From Planctomycetaceae bacterium (lineage in GTDB: Bacteria > Planctomycetota > Planctomycetia > Pirellulales > Pirellulaceae): DNA of 40,451 bases. The notes under the pieces were generated by a model. The model ran no database searches. It was not told the origin of the DNA and worked only from the letters and a program-made list of their open reading frames with translations. The DNA is taken from positions 1 to 40,451 of the forward strand of contig SXOA01000082.1 in assembly GCA_005778405.1 (NCBI GenBank), written 5' to 3'. Shown piece after piece: positions 15,027-23,775 of the stretch (its first letter is position 1; every line of letters begins with the position of its first letter). The position numbers and the translations under genes were made by a program.

Positions 15027-15833
15027 TCAGGAATCCGTACTCAGTACATCAAGCCACGAGTGGCCTTCGATCTCCACTGCAACGACGCATTCCTCGTCGG
15101 CAACCTCTTCCAGACGCACTTCCAACCGGGCTCCATAGGATTGCGGGTTAGTAATCGCCACGGTAGCGCTGGGGCCATCTGTCACTTCCGCCACCAATTC
15201 GGGGACTCCAGCCAGCGGCGGGCAGAAGGCCACGTGCGCGACAGCAGTTCTTTGACCGGGGGCAAATGAAATGCGGAGCATGATGGCGACCCGCTCCTGC
15301 TCCCCTCCGCGAAATCGTGTGATTTGCTGGAACACGTCCTGTGGCAACGAACCGTCGCCAGTTTCGACTTCATCCTCCGCGGGTTCGACAATAGACCTCG
15401 GCGAAACAAAGCTGCGGGCGACCGGTTGCTTGAGGTCTGAGTACGCCGTCCACCACCAGGCCGCCTCGCCAGTAAGAAAGGCCAGCCACGTCAACATCAA
15501 CGCCCAGCTAGCCGTGCCCGGCAGCGATAACGCACAAAGAAGCATAAAGAGCACGATCCCAGGCAACACCGGCGCTACCAGAGCCAGAGACGATTCCTGT
15601 CTGCCCCGCGCCTGCCATCCCAACCGCCACGCCAGCCCCAGCAGAATTGCCAATCCTGATACCGCCAGCAGCGAGAAACCTCCCAGCGGCTGAATCAGCG
15701 CTCCGGCCATCCGCCGCGCCAAAAGGAGCAGCACCACAACCACGAACGCAGCCAGCCCGCTCGCCAACAGCGCCGTCAACAAATCCCTGCGCAGCACCGG
15801 CCAAGGAATTTGTGAAACTCTCGCGCCTTCCAT
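15027..15833 (-). CDS. Uncharacterised multi-helix membrane protein with C-terminal soluble domain
   Basis: 268 residues. Four hydrophobic helices occupy about residues 15-140 (for example LLASGLAAFVVVVLLLLARR, SLLAVSGLAILLGLAW, LVAPVLPGIVLFMLLCAL, WALMLTWLAFLTGEAAWWW). An acidic linker (IVEPAEDEVETGDG) leads to a compact domain, about 165-265, with DVFQQITRFRGGEQERV, GQRTAVAHVAFCPPL and GARLEVRLEEVADEECVVAVE. The soluble part reads as a beta-rich domain. I recall similar C-terminal domains in planctomycete hypothetical proteins but know no function. It lies between two thioredoxin-fold genes on the same strand, with small gaps (24 nt upstream), so it is possibly cotranscribed with the upstream one. 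Confidence 0.7.
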   Translation of the reverse strand: MEGARVSQIPWPVLRRDLLTALLASGLAAFVVVVLLLLARRMAGALIQPLGGFSLLAVSGLAILLGLAWRLGWQARGRQESSLALVAPVLPGIVLFMLLCALSLPGTASWALMLTWLAFLTGEAAWWWTAYSDLKQPVARSFVSPRSIVEPAEDEVETGDGSLPQDVFQQITRFRGGEQERVAIMLRISFAPGQRTAVAHVAFCPPLAGVPELVAEVTDGPSATVAITNPQSYGARLEVRLEEVADEECVVAVEIEGHSWLDVLSTDS

Positions 15834-15857
15834 GCGTAGCTCCTCAACAGTTCAACG

Positions 15858-16454
15858 TCACCCTTTCACGCCCACTGGGTCAAAATAGGCCGGCTCATTC
15901 GCGGGCCGCCATTTGATGTTGCAGCCGATGCTGGGGATTTGGCTTTCCAGCGGCGGTTTTCCGGCCAGGACGGCGTCGAGGGCAGCCCGCAGATCTTCCC
16001 CCGTCACCGGTTTGCCGTTCCCCGGCCGGCTGGAATCGAGCTGACCGCGGTAGATGAGCCTGCCCTGTTTGTCGAACAGAAAGAAGTCCGGCGTGCAGGC
16101 CGCTCCGTACGACTTGGCCACCTCCTGCGTCTCGTCGTAAAGGTATGGGAAGGGATACGCGCGTTCGTCGGCCTCATGGATCATCCGCTCCGGCGAATCC
16201 TCTGGATGCGCGGCCGCGTCATTGCTGTTGATGCCGACCATCGCCACGCCCTTGGGCATGTAATCGAGACCGATACGGGCCAGCTCCAAGGCGACGTGCT
16301 TCACGAACGGACAGTGGTTGCACATGAAGACCACCAGGTACGCCTTGGCGTCCTCAAAATCGGAAAGCCCTACAGTTCTCCCATCCACATTGACCAGGGA
16401 AAAATCCGGGGCCTTCGTGGCCAGCGGCTTCATTGTGCTTGCGGTTTTGACCAT
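15858..16454 (-). CDS. Cytoplasmic thioredoxin-family (AhpC/TSA) protein
   Basis: 198 residues from the ATG at 16452-16454 (MVKTASTMKPLATKAPDF); an upstream ATG at 16505 would add 17 residues lacking family character. The thioredoxin-fold domain covers most of the protein: APDFSLVNVDGRTVGLSDF, then VVFMCNHCPFVKHV with the redox pair Cys45-x2-Cys48, and the cis-Pro region ACTPDFFLFDKQGRLIYRGQ. The CNHCPFVKH form is characteristic of a bacterial thioredoxin subgroup annotated as thioredoxin family or redoxin. There is no signal peptide. It is probably a thiol-disulfide or peroxide-reducing enzyme. It is divergent from the 16634 gene and upstream of the membrane protein gene ending at 15027. Confidence 0.87.
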   Translation of the reverse strand: MVKTASTMKPLATKAPDFSLVNVDGRTVGLSDFEDAKAYLVVFMCNHCPFVKHVALELARIGLDYMPKGVAMVGINSNDAAAHPEDSPERMIHEADERAYPFPYLYDETQEVAKSYGAACTPDFFLFDKQGRLIYRGQLDSSRPGNGKPVTGEDLRAALDAVLAGKPPLESQIPSIGCNIKWRPANEPAYFDPVGVKG

Positions 16455-16633
16455 GGATTGCCCTGTTTTTCCCGAGATGAATGGTGCCGGCGAATAATCC
16501 TGCATCTTAGCCCGCGGTTGATATTTGCTCCAGTAGCGCGGCGGCGGGCGAGGCTTGGTGAATTCTGGGAATATTGCTCCTCCTCAAAGTCTCTTATGGG
16601 AGCAGTCATTGCCGAGGACTCCAGGAATGTGGC

Positions 16634-17374
16634 ATGTCCCAACCAGCAAAGCCGTACCCAGAGAAGAAGCACTTGAGCTCAGGCTATGCACCACCTCCCC
16701 CTCGGTTTTGGCTGAGCTGTTTACTTGTGCTGGGAGGAATCGGCGCGATAACGTTGCTGATCTGTGGCGGCGCGCTGTGGTACTTCACCGATAGCATCAC
16801 CCAAGGCATTCACGACAGCATTAACATCAGCCTCAAGCATCTCGGAACGGATATTGTCGGCGCAGTTTACAAGCACTTGGTCGAGGGCTCGGAATTGCCC
16901 GCGGAGGACAAGCAAGAGGTCATTGCTCAGCTCGACCGCGTATCGAACGGTGTCAAGCAAAACCTGATCACCAGTGGAGAGCAGAGCAAAATCATGGAGG
17001 GGCTGGCAAAATCCCCGTTGTTTTTCGCGATGGTTAATTATGGCGTCACCTATGAATTCAGGAAGCGACCGGGACTCGACCAGGAGGAACAGAGGCAGGC
17101 CGAACGAACGGTGCAGCGGGTTGCCCGCGGGAGCGCGGAAGGGAAAGTCAAATATGAACAACTGCAAACGCTGCTATCCGCGTTTTTCCAGAATGCTCAC
17201 CCACCTCCGCCCGCTCAGACTCAGCAACCATTCAGTGACGAGGATGTGAGGAAACTCCTGAATGATCTGCAGAAACTGGCCGATGAGCAGGGAGTCCCCG
17301 ATGAGCCCTACGAACTGAAAGTGGGAAAAGAGGTGAAGCGAATTGTGGATGAGGTTCTGGCGGAGAAGTTATAG
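16634..17374 (+). CDS. Uncharacterised single-pass membrane protein
   Basis: 246 residues from the ATG at 16634, chosen because AGGA lies about 10 nt upstream; the frame opens 20 codons earlier with an unlikely sequence. A Pro-rich cytoplasmic start (SQPAKPYPEKKHLSSGYAPP) precedes one membrane helix (LSCLLVLGGIGAITLLICGG). The rest is a hydrophilic helical domain with INISLKHLGTDIVGAVYKHL, LPAEDKQEVIAQLDRVSNGV and a terminal FSDEDVRKLLNDLQKLADEQ. A Pro-rich hinge (AHPPPPAQTQQP) splits the soluble part. No catalytic motif is seen. It is convergent with the DUF1549/DUF1553 gene, only 6 nt between stops. I do not recognise a family. Confidence 0.65.
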   Translation: MSQPAKPYPEKKHLSSGYAPPPPRFWLSCLLVLGGIGAITLLICGGALWYFTDSITQGIHDSINISLKHLGTDIVGAVYKHLVEGSELPAEDKQEVIAQLDRVSNGVKQNLITSGEQSKIMEGLAKSPLFFAMVNYGVTYEFRKRPGLDQEEQRQAERTVQRVARGSAEGKVKYEQLQTLLSAFFQNAHPPPPAQTQQPFSDEDVRKLLNDLQKLADEQGVPDEPYELKVGKEVKRIVDEVLAEKL

Positions 17375-17380
17375 CCAGCG

Positions 17381-19837
17381 TTAGTGCACCAGCAAAAAAT
17401 CCTTGCTGTTAAGTAGCGCCCACATCAAATCCTGAGCCGCTTCGTTTTTCTTGTCGCCATAGGAGGCGAGGAAGTCCACCCCCACCTTGAGCTCGGCGGG
17501 GTTGGGGCTGCGAGCGAGAGACCACAGATAAAGCTCCGTGACGAGCTGGTCGTCGGAGAGCTTCTGGGCGAAGAGCAGGGCTGGACGAGCGGCTGGATTT
17601 TGCACTCGCCCCAGGATGCTGTTGCCGTTGAGGAAGTGCAACGCTTGCAGCATGTTCGAAGTGTTGTCCCGTTCGCACTCGCAGGCTTCCATTCGCTGCG
17701 GCTTGCCGAAGAGGCTGAGGAACGGGCTATCCACATTGGCGTCAGGCAGTTGCGCCGCCCGGAACCCGCCGGGAGCGCCGCTGATGTTCTCGGGGACCGC
17801 GGACGCTTGCACCAGGCAATCGAGCAGCGACTCCGCGGGAACCCGCCGAGGAATGCTGTGCGAGAAGTTGAGCTGGTCGCTCTTGTTCGACGGCGTCGGT
17901 ACGCTGGTCCGTTGATACGTCTGCGAGATGACGATTCGCCGCATCAAGTGCCGCAGATCAAACTTGTGCTCGACAAAGTCCTTGGTGAGGGCTTCGAGCA
18001 GCGCCGGATTGATTGGCGGATTGGTGCTGCGGATATCGTCCACCGGCTCGATGATGCCGCGATGGAAGAAGTAGCTCCAAATCCGGTTGACGACGCCGCG
18101 GGCGAAAAACGGATTCTCCGCCGCTGTCAGCCATTTCGCATATGCTTCTCGCCGGTCGATGTTCGCGGCCAGTTCCGGTGTTGCGCCCCCCAAGAACTTC
18201 GGAGTCTGCGCCTGGCCGGAGCGTGGATTGGTAGCGAAACCCTCCGCCAGATTCACTTGCACCAGCTTGGCGTTGCCGATCCCCGGCAATCGCGGATCGG
18301 GCCGGCTGCTGACCTGGCTGAAGAAGCTGGCGACGCCGTAGTAATCGGCCTGAGTCCAGTTCTCCAGCGGATGCGTGTGGCAACGGGCGCAGAGCATCCG
18401 CACGCCACAGAAGACTTGCGTCGTCCGCTCCACGGTCTCGTTGGTATCCTTGCTCACCGCAAAGAAGGCGCTGGCCGGATCGTCGGCCGCGCCGCCCCGA
18501 GCGGTCAGAATCTTGCGGCAGAACTCGTCCAGCGGCATGTTGGCGGAAACGGCATCCCGTAGGAATTCGCGGAACAGGAACACTCCCGGCGAACTCACCG
18601 CGTTGCGGCTGTTCTGGAGCAGGTCTCCCCATTTCAGCGACCAGTGATCGACAAACTCCGGTCGCTCCAGCAGTGCGTCAACGGTCTTCTCCCGCTTTTG
18701 AGGGTCGGCGTTGGCGACGAATGCCTTGATCTCATCGGGCCTGGGCTGCACGCCGATGAGGTCGAGATAGACGCGGCGGAGGAACTCTTCATCTCCAGCC
18801 AGCAGCGATGGCAAGATTTTCAGCCGATTGAGCTTATCGATAATTGGCTTGTCCACCAGGTTTTCCGGGACGGGAGTCGGCGTGAAGCCCGATTCGGTAC
18901 CGAGCACCATGACACCGGTGGCCGCAAAAGTCCTCTCGTACCGGGCCATGATGGCCGTTTCGCCGTTGTCCCCCGCGACGACCAGTCCTTCCACATCCAC
19001 TTCGGCAAATTGATTGTTGTTGGCCGTGAAGATGCCCATCCGCGTGACATCGGCCGTCGTGCCGTCGGTATAGGTCGCCATGAGTTGCAGGCGGTGCTTC
19101 TGGCCGGGCCGCAAAACGAGCTTATCGGGAATGAGCTTGATGCCGACGACTCGGTTGGCATCCGCCAGGTCGCCCGGAGTTCCTTGCTTGACCCAGGAGA
19201 CGAGCATTTCATTAAGGAGGCTGTCCTTCTTGAAGCGAACGCCCCCTTCGTGCAGCATGGCTCCATTCGGTTTGGCAATCAGCAGGCTTGCCTCAGGCAC
19301 GCCGATGTTCACGCGCCGGCCAAAGAATTCTTTGCTGATGGCGGCATAATCCAGTTCCGGGTCCGACCCGCGAAGAGAGAGCTTAAAGCCGTTCTTCCCC
19401 AGCGAGTAGCCGTGGCAGGCTCCTGAGTTGCAGCCCGCTTTGGAGAGGACCGGCATCACTTCATGCCGAAAACTTCGCGGCGGCTCGGCAGGGGGAAGCA
19501 CGACTTTGATCGGCACGCTGAGTGTTTGCCCGGCAACGACCGCGGTGAGCTGGGTATCGCCATTGGCGACGGGGCGGATCAGTCCCTTATCGTCGAGGAC
19601 GGCGATTTTAGGATCGGCAATCGTGAGCTGAGCCAGTGTTCTCAAGTCGAGAGAAAAGGCATCGGCGGAAAGTCCGAGCAGTTGTAGGGATTGAACCTGG
19701 CGATGATGGCGAAGATCAATGGCCGCGGGATGAGCCGTGATGGGGCCGGCGGGAGGAGGGTCGTCGGCAGCCAGCAGCGGCGCGGCCAACGTTAAGACGG
19801 ACAACACTAACCCGAAGCGCAAGCGAGGGAGAAACAT
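17381..19837 (-). CDS. Secreted DUF1549/DUF1553 (PSD1-type) haem-motif protein with Big2-like domains
   Basis: 818 residues from the ATG at 19835-19837; the frame is open to 19897, where the extra residues are read from one arm of a dispersed palindrome (TNPKRQRG). The signal peptide FGLVLSVLTLAAPLLA begins within the other arm. Residues 35-115 look like a bacterial Ig (Big2) domain. C136-x4-CH (CNSGACH) is a possible haem or metal site of the type paired with PSD1 proteins, and a second Big2-like part is at about 235-315. DUF1549 is at about 325-530 with CARCH at 483-487, then DUF1553 at about 575-815 (VVNRIWSYFFHRG, LRHLMRRIVISQTYQR). Function is unknown; the haem-type motifs suggest extracytoplasmic electron transfer. 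It is the last gene of a four-gene cluster, 79 nt after the PPC gene. Confidence 0.9.
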   Translation of the reverse strand: MFLPRLRFGLVLSVLTLAAPLLAADDPPPAGPITAHPAAIDLRHHRQVQSLQLLGLSADAFSLDLRTLAQLTIADPKIAVLDDKGLIRPVANGDTQLTAVVAGQTLSVPIKVVLPPAEPPRSFRHEVMPVLSKAGCNSGACHGYSLGKNGFKLSLRGSDPELDYAAISKEFFGRRVNIGVPEASLLIAKPNGAMLHEGGVRFKKDSLLNEMLVSWVKQGTPGDLADANRVVGIKLIPDKLVLRPGQKHRLQLMATYTDGTTADVTRMGIFTANNNQFAEVDVEGLVVAGDNGETAIMARYERTFAATGVMVLGTESGFTPTPVPENLVDKPIIDKLNRLKILPSLLAGDEEFLRRVYLDLIGVQPRPDEIKAFVANADPQKREKTVDALLERPEFVDHWSLKWGDLLQNSRNAVSSPGVFLFREFLRDAVSANMPLDEFCRKILTARGGAADDPASAFFAVSKDTNETVERTTQVFCGVRMLCARCHTHPLENWTQADYYGVASFFSQVSSRPDPRLPGIGNAKLVQVNLAEGFATNPRSGQAQTPKFLGGATPELAANIDRREAYAKWLTAAENPFFARGVVNRIWSYFFHRGIIEPVDDIRSTNPPINPALLEALTKDFVEHKFDLRHLMRRIVISQTYQRTSVPTPSNKSDQLNFSHSIPRRVPAESLLDCLVQASAVPENISGAPGGFRAAQLPDANVDSPFLSLFGKPQRMEACECERDNTSNMLQALHFLNGNSILGRVQNPAARPALLFAQKLSDDQLVTELYLWSLARSPNPAELKVGVDFLASYGDKKNEAAQDLMWALLNSKDFLLVH

Positions 19838-19868
19838 CTCACGCCCTCGCTGGCGCTTCGGGTTAGTG
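19805..19868. repeat. NPKRKRG-type palindrome at the start of the DUF1549/DUF1553 gene
   Basis: The 25-nt arms at 19805-19829 and 19844-19868 share the core ACCCGAAGCGCAAGCGAGGG, with one mismatch between arms and a 14-nt loop. The chosen ATG lies in the loop. One arm would encode NPKRQRG-like and the other LPRLRFGLV, the beginning of the signal peptide. A near-identical palindrome is at 35431-35505. Confidence 0.9.
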
Positions 19869-19915
19869 GAAGCTCGCTGGCTGTTCGTTGTGCTCATAAT
19901 GTCCTTATCCTATCC

Positions 19916-22228
19916 CTACGGCGCGAGCGTTACGTTGAGGGTCAAATCCACATCCCGGCTGCGGAGACGAATATTTGGTTGCTTGGGGTCGGCGGCAGTG
20001 GCGAAGAGAGTCAGCCCCTTTGTCTCGCCAGGTCGAGCATTGGCCGGAACGACCAGATTTATGGAAAAGTCGACAGCGTCGGCCTTGATTGTGACGGCAC
20101 CGGCACTAACTCCTGGCGGCAGCCCCACCAGTGTCACGACGACTTCGCCGGTGAGTCCTTCGCGGCGTTCAATCTTACCATCCACCTTGATCATTGCCCC
20201 TGCCGCCTTGTCGAGCTTGGCTTCAATCCGCGGTGGGGCGACGAGTTGCACCACGAGTTGATGCTTGACCATCAATCGCCGCACCGGAGTGAACGAGGTA
20301 GCGAGTACTTTCTGCTTGTCAGCCGATAGCAACTCCGCCTGAATCGAGGCGTCGAAATACGTCCGCGGCAACTCCGGCGGAATGAGCAGTGACACCGCGC
20401 CGTCTACGTTTGCCGCCGGAACCTCGACCGCCGCTTCGGCTCGCAGTGTCTTATTGATATCCGGCTGACCATTAGTTAGCGGCGGAGCCTGATTGGTAAA
20501 CAACGTAAGCCGCACGACGGAGTCGGTCATGGGACGGAAGATCTTGACGGGCAACGCCAGCTTCTGTCCCGGCAAAAGCGCGGCGTCGGCGGGCAAGTCC
20601 CGGAAATCGACGGCGAATGTGGAGGCAGCAGCCGCAGACGGGGCGATGGCAATCTCCGAAGCCAGCCACGGCTGAAGCAGTTCCTGCGGGTGCCCCTGAA
20701 TCCAAACGGGCCGCACTTCACCCGTAGCGGATTTTCCTGTCCAGGAGGCGAGCAACGCATCAGCGGCAGCATCGGTCCGTTGAAGCGTGACCAGTGTGCC
20801 ATCGCTATCTGCGGGAATCTGAATTGCAGTCGCAGCAATGCCAGCGGGGAGCGCACCTGTTGCGATATCAATCGGACCTTGATAGCCGTTTCGCTCGGCA
20901 TAGATCGGAATTACAAACCGCCCACCGGTCGGCAGCGAAATCCGCTGCAGCGGCGTCGTCAGCCGAAATTCGTTGCTGCTTACCCCTGGCGAAGTTGGTT
21001 CCACCGTCAAATGGTAAATTCCCTTCGGTCCACCACGGCCTGTCGCATTGACGACGCCGACAACGACGAAGTTGATGCCATCCGGCACCGCATATTCCAG
21101 GTTCGTATCCGTCGTTCCAACTCCATCCTCTCCCCGCGCAAGAAGATCCCCCTTTTCATTGCGAACCACCAGTGCCACATCCAGCGGCGAGCCGAGGCGC
21201 TCGGCAAACACATCCAACCGGAGCTTGCTGCCAGACAGGACAGGGACTTGATAACGGTCCTCTTCCTGGGGCGTAAGCAGTTTGCCGCTTACTCCCACGG
21301 TTCCGGCTGGCAGGAACTGCGGTGCGGCGGCGGGAGCTTGTTCAACGACTTCGGCGTGCGGACTCACTTCCACAAACGGCCGCGGACCGCTCCAATTCGA
21401 CCCCGCCGGCAACACCAGCGGCTGGATTCCGGCTGACGTAACGGCTGGAACCTCCAGCCAGGGAATTGGCGAAGCCCCCAGCAAATCCAGGCCGATCGGC
21501 TGCCCTTTAGAAATCGCCACGGGATAGGCCTGATCCACAAATGCCCACTCACCGATCTTCATGCGGAAATGGCTCGGCCCAGGAGGTGCATATTCAGCAT
21601 CGTGAAGAGTGATAGTGTAAGGACCATCTTCCGGCAGCACCGCTTCCAGGCGCGTGTCACCCGAGAGAGAAGGCATGTTCCACGACCAGGCAATTTGCTT
21701 CTTCTTGGCGTTGAACAGATGGAGCACCGGCCGGAGTTTGCTGCCAAGTCTTTGTGCCTCGACTTCGACGGTGACTTTCTGGCCCGCTTTGCCGTTTACC
21801 TTCGTCTCGCTCACCGCGCTCCCGCCGACGGAGCCATGCATTGCCATGGGAAGCTGCGTAACGTCCGTGGCAAACGCCACCTGCGGCAGCCTGTCCACAC
21901 CGATCACCAGCGGCAAGCTCACACCACCGAGGGAAACCACGCGCACCTGGTAGTATCCGGGCTGGATATCTCCTTCCGGCGTGACGTTCCACGTCGCCTG
22001 GTTGTTAGTCCCGCCCGGTTGCAGCTCTTGTTTCGCCGCGAAGGGAAGGAGCAGCTTGGGCGCGGTGCCAAACTCGTCGCCGGATACCACAAGTTGCGTC
22101 GTGCCACCGAGTTGCAGGCCACGGATGTTGAGGTTTGAGAGCGTTGGTTCACCGGCAACTACAATATTTCCACCAAGCGCCCAAACGCCAGCAATGAAAA
22201 CGAAGTGAAACAGACGCGGAAGGCGCAT
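19916..22228 (-). CDS. Secreted PPC-domain (pre-peptidase C-terminal) beta-rich protein
   Basis: 770 residues with signal peptide MRLPRLFHFVFIAGVWALGG to about residue 25. Residues about 27-115 resemble an IPT/TIG-like domain (LSNLNIRGLQLGGTTQLVVS). Two PPC-like beta-sandwich modules follow, at about 125-245 (GKAGQKVTVEVEAQRLGSKL, YTITLHDAEY) and about 305-420 (EEDRYQVPVLSGSKLRLDVF, GGPKGIYHLTVEP). The C-terminal 350 residues are further beta-sandwich material with no catalytic residues apparent. It is probably an extracellular scaffold or binding protein. It lies between the DUF1501 gene (60-nt gap containing a hairpin) and the DUF1549/DUF1553 gene (palindrome in the gap), in the order often seen in planctomycete clusters. 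Partner binding is inference. Confidence 0.85.
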   Translation of the reverse strand: MRLPRLFHFVFIAGVWALGGNIVVAGEPTLSNLNIRGLQLGGTTQLVVSGDEFGTAPKLLLPFAAKQELQPGGTNNQATWNVTPEGDIQPGYYQVRVVSLGGVSLPLVIGVDRLPQVAFATDVTQLPMAMHGSVGGSAVSETKVNGKAGQKVTVEVEAQRLGSKLRPVLHLFNAKKKQIAWSWNMPSLSGDTRLEAVLPEDGPYTITLHDAEYAPPGPSHFRMKIGEWAFVDQAYPVAISKGQPIGLDLLGASPIPWLEVPAVTSAGIQPLVLPAGSNWSGPRPFVEVSPHAEVVEQAPAAAPQFLPAGTVGVSGKLLTPQEEDRYQVPVLSGSKLRLDVFAERLGSPLDVALVVRNEKGDLLARGEDGVGTTDTNLEYAVPDGINFVVVGVVNATGRGGPKGIYHLTVEPTSPGVSSNEFRLTTPLQRISLPTGGRFVIPIYAERNGYQGPIDIATGALPAGIAATAIQIPADSDGTLVTLQRTDAAADALLASWTGKSATGEVRPVWIQGHPQELLQPWLASEIAIAPSAAAASTFAVDFRDLPADAALLPGQKLALPVKIFRPMTDSVVRLTLFTNQAPPLTNGQPDINKTLRAEAAVEVPAANVDGAVSLLIPPELPRTYFDASIQAELLSADKQKVLATSFTPVRRLMVKHQLVVQLVAPPRIEAKLDKAAGAMIKVDGKIERREGLTGEVVVTLVGLPPGVSAGAVTIKADAVDFSINLVVPANARPGETKGLTLFATAADPKQPNIRLRSRDVDLTLNVTLAP

Positions 22229-22253
22229 GGAAAAACGGTCTCGTACTTAGAAT

Positions 22254-22276
22254 GTCCGCTCACGGAGTGAGCGGAC
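22254..22276. repeat. GGA-triloop hairpin between DUF1501 and PPC genes
   Basis: GTCCGCTCAC-GGA-GTGAGCGGAC: perfect 10-bp stem and 3-nt loop, 25 nt upstream of the PPC start and 12 nt after the DUF1501 stop. A related copy with a weaker stem is at 29797-29819, and both are followed by TACTTTG. No T-run makes it a standard terminator. Confidence 0.85.
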
Positions 22277-22288
22277 TACTTTGGCGGG

Positions 22289-23665
22289 CTAAAACAACTG
22301 CTTGATCGGCTCGGCTTCCACCAGTCGGACGGGGCGTTCGCCGGGGCCGGGCATCATCGTAGTATCCAGGTTAATTCCCATCCCGTGATAAATCGAGGCG
22401 AGGACCTGGGGCGGAGAGATGGGATTGTCGCTGGGGCGGGCCCCGAGCTTGTCCGTGGCCCCGACGACCTGGCCGCCGCGGATGTTGCCGCCACAGAGGA
22501 AGTTCGTCCACGCGTCGGGATAGTGGTCGCGGCCGCCGCGGGGGTTGAGCCGCGGCGAGCGACCGAATTCGCTGATGACGGCGACGACGGTTTCGGCCAA
22601 GAGGCCCCGCTGCTCCAGATCTTCGACGAGGGCAGTGAACGCCCAGTCGAACTGCGGGCAGAGATGCCGCTCGTAATCGAGGTACGTATTGTTGAGGCTG
22701 CCGCCGTCAGCGTGCATGTCCCAGCAGGTGAGATTGAAGACGGTATCAAAATGGTTGACCGTGGCATACCGCACGCCGGATTCCACCAGCCGGCGGGCCA
22801 TCAGGCAGCTTTGGCCGAACGTGTTGCGGCCATAACGGTCACGGAGTTTGTCGGGTTCCTTCGTCAGATCGAGGGCTTCCTTCGCCTTCGGCGAGGTCAG
22901 CAGGCGGAAGGCTCGCTGGTACGCGCTGTCATGCGACTGCGTGGTGCGAGTTTCGGTGCGGCGCTGCAATTCGTCCACCTGATCCAGTAGCTTTTTGCGG
23001 GCATCGAGCCGGAATTGCGAGAGCCCCTTGGGAACTTCCAGGTCGGCAACTTTGAAATCGGGGAGCGCCGGATCGGAATTGAGGAAGAACGGTTCATGGG
23101 CGCTGCCGAGATAGCCGGACTGCTGGCCGTGCAATGGTCCCGCCCCGGTGTTGCCGATGGGGGCGGGCAGCACGACATTCGCCGGCAGTTCGCTCCGTTG
23201 CCCAAAGACTCGTGAGATGACCGCCCCCGCGTGCGGCTTGATAGCATCGGGCCCAAAATCATGCCCCGTCATCATCCAGCGCTGGCCGTTTTCATGCGTA
23301 GAGCCCGTGTTGTAATTCAGGCTGCGAATGAGCGAGACCTTGTCCATCATCCGGGCCATCAGCGGGAAATGTTCGCAAATCTGAATTCCCGGCACCTTGG
23401 TGCTGATGGGAGAAAACTTGCCCCGCACTTCCGCCGGCGCATCCGGCTTCATATCCCATGTATCCACATGCCCCGGCGAGCCGACCAGGAAGATGGTGAT
23501 GCAATTCTTAATCTTGGCCTGACTTTCCACGACTGCTCCGCGGGCCTGCAGATTCATCAGCGCCGGCAGCGTCATCCCGGCCAGGCCCGCCGATCCCGAC
23601 TGCAGAAAGCTGCGGCGGCTGACGCCGTGGCAAAGAGGTACTTTTTCGTTACCGATGTTGAGCAT
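22289..23665 (-). CDS. Tat-exported DUF1501 protein
   Basis: 458 residues from the ATG at 23663-23665; the 68 extra codons upstream read through a repeat and are not native. A twin-arginine signal is at 16-22 (SRRSFLQ) followed by a hydrophobic stretch, so it is exported folded. DUF1501 is related to the alkaline-phosphatase/sulfatase-like fold. Visible conserved segments are FLVGSPGHVDTWDMKPDAP, STHENGQRWMMTGHDFGP, FGQSCLMARRLVESGVRYA and ISEFGRSPRLNPRGGRDHYP, supplying His/Asp residues for possible metal binding. Its activity is not established. DUF1501 genes commonly sit next to DUF1549/DUF1553 genes in planctomycetes, and here a PPC gene separates the two. The gap to the upstream small gene holds a 27-bp imperfect hairpin. 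Confidence 0.93.
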   Translation of the reverse strand: MLNIGNEKVPLCHGVSRRSFLQSGSAGLAGMTLPALMNLQARGAVVESQAKIKNCITIFLVGSPGHVDTWDMKPDAPAEVRGKFSPISTKVPGIQICEHFPLMARMMDKVSLIRSLNYNTGSTHENGQRWMMTGHDFGPDAIKPHAGAVISRVFGQRSELPANVVLPAPIGNTGAGPLHGQQSGYLGSAHEPFFLNSDPALPDFKVADLEVPKGLSQFRLDARKKLLDQVDELQRRTETRTTQSHDSAYQRAFRLLTSPKAKEALDLTKEPDKLRDRYGRNTFGQSCLMARRLVESGVRYATVNHFDTVFNLTCWDMHADGGSLNNTYLDYERHLCPQFDWAFTALVEDLEQRGLLAETVVAVISEFGRSPRLNPRGGRDHYPDAWTNFLCGGNIRGGQVVGATDKLGARPSDNPISPPQVLASIYHGMGINLDTTMMPGPGERPVRLVEAEPIKQLF

Positions 23666-23691
23666 GGGAACTTCCTGTAATTGCAATGGCC

Positions 23692-23759
23692 AACCACGGA
23701 TGACACGGAATACACGGACGAAAACTGTCTTATCCGTATCCTCCGTGACATCCGTGGTT
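23692..23759. repeat. CCACGGATG-type palindrome upstream of the DUF1501 gene
   Basis: The left arm starting AACCACGGATGACACGGA (23692) pairs imperfectly with a right arm ending GACATCCGTGGTT (23759); 27-nt arms around a 14-nt loop. It lies 26 nt upstream of the DUF1501 start and 16 nt after the small gene. It is a third palindrome class, different from those at the other junctions of this cluster. Confidence 0.8.
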
Positions 23760-23775
23760 CCTGTCTGGTTCCAGC

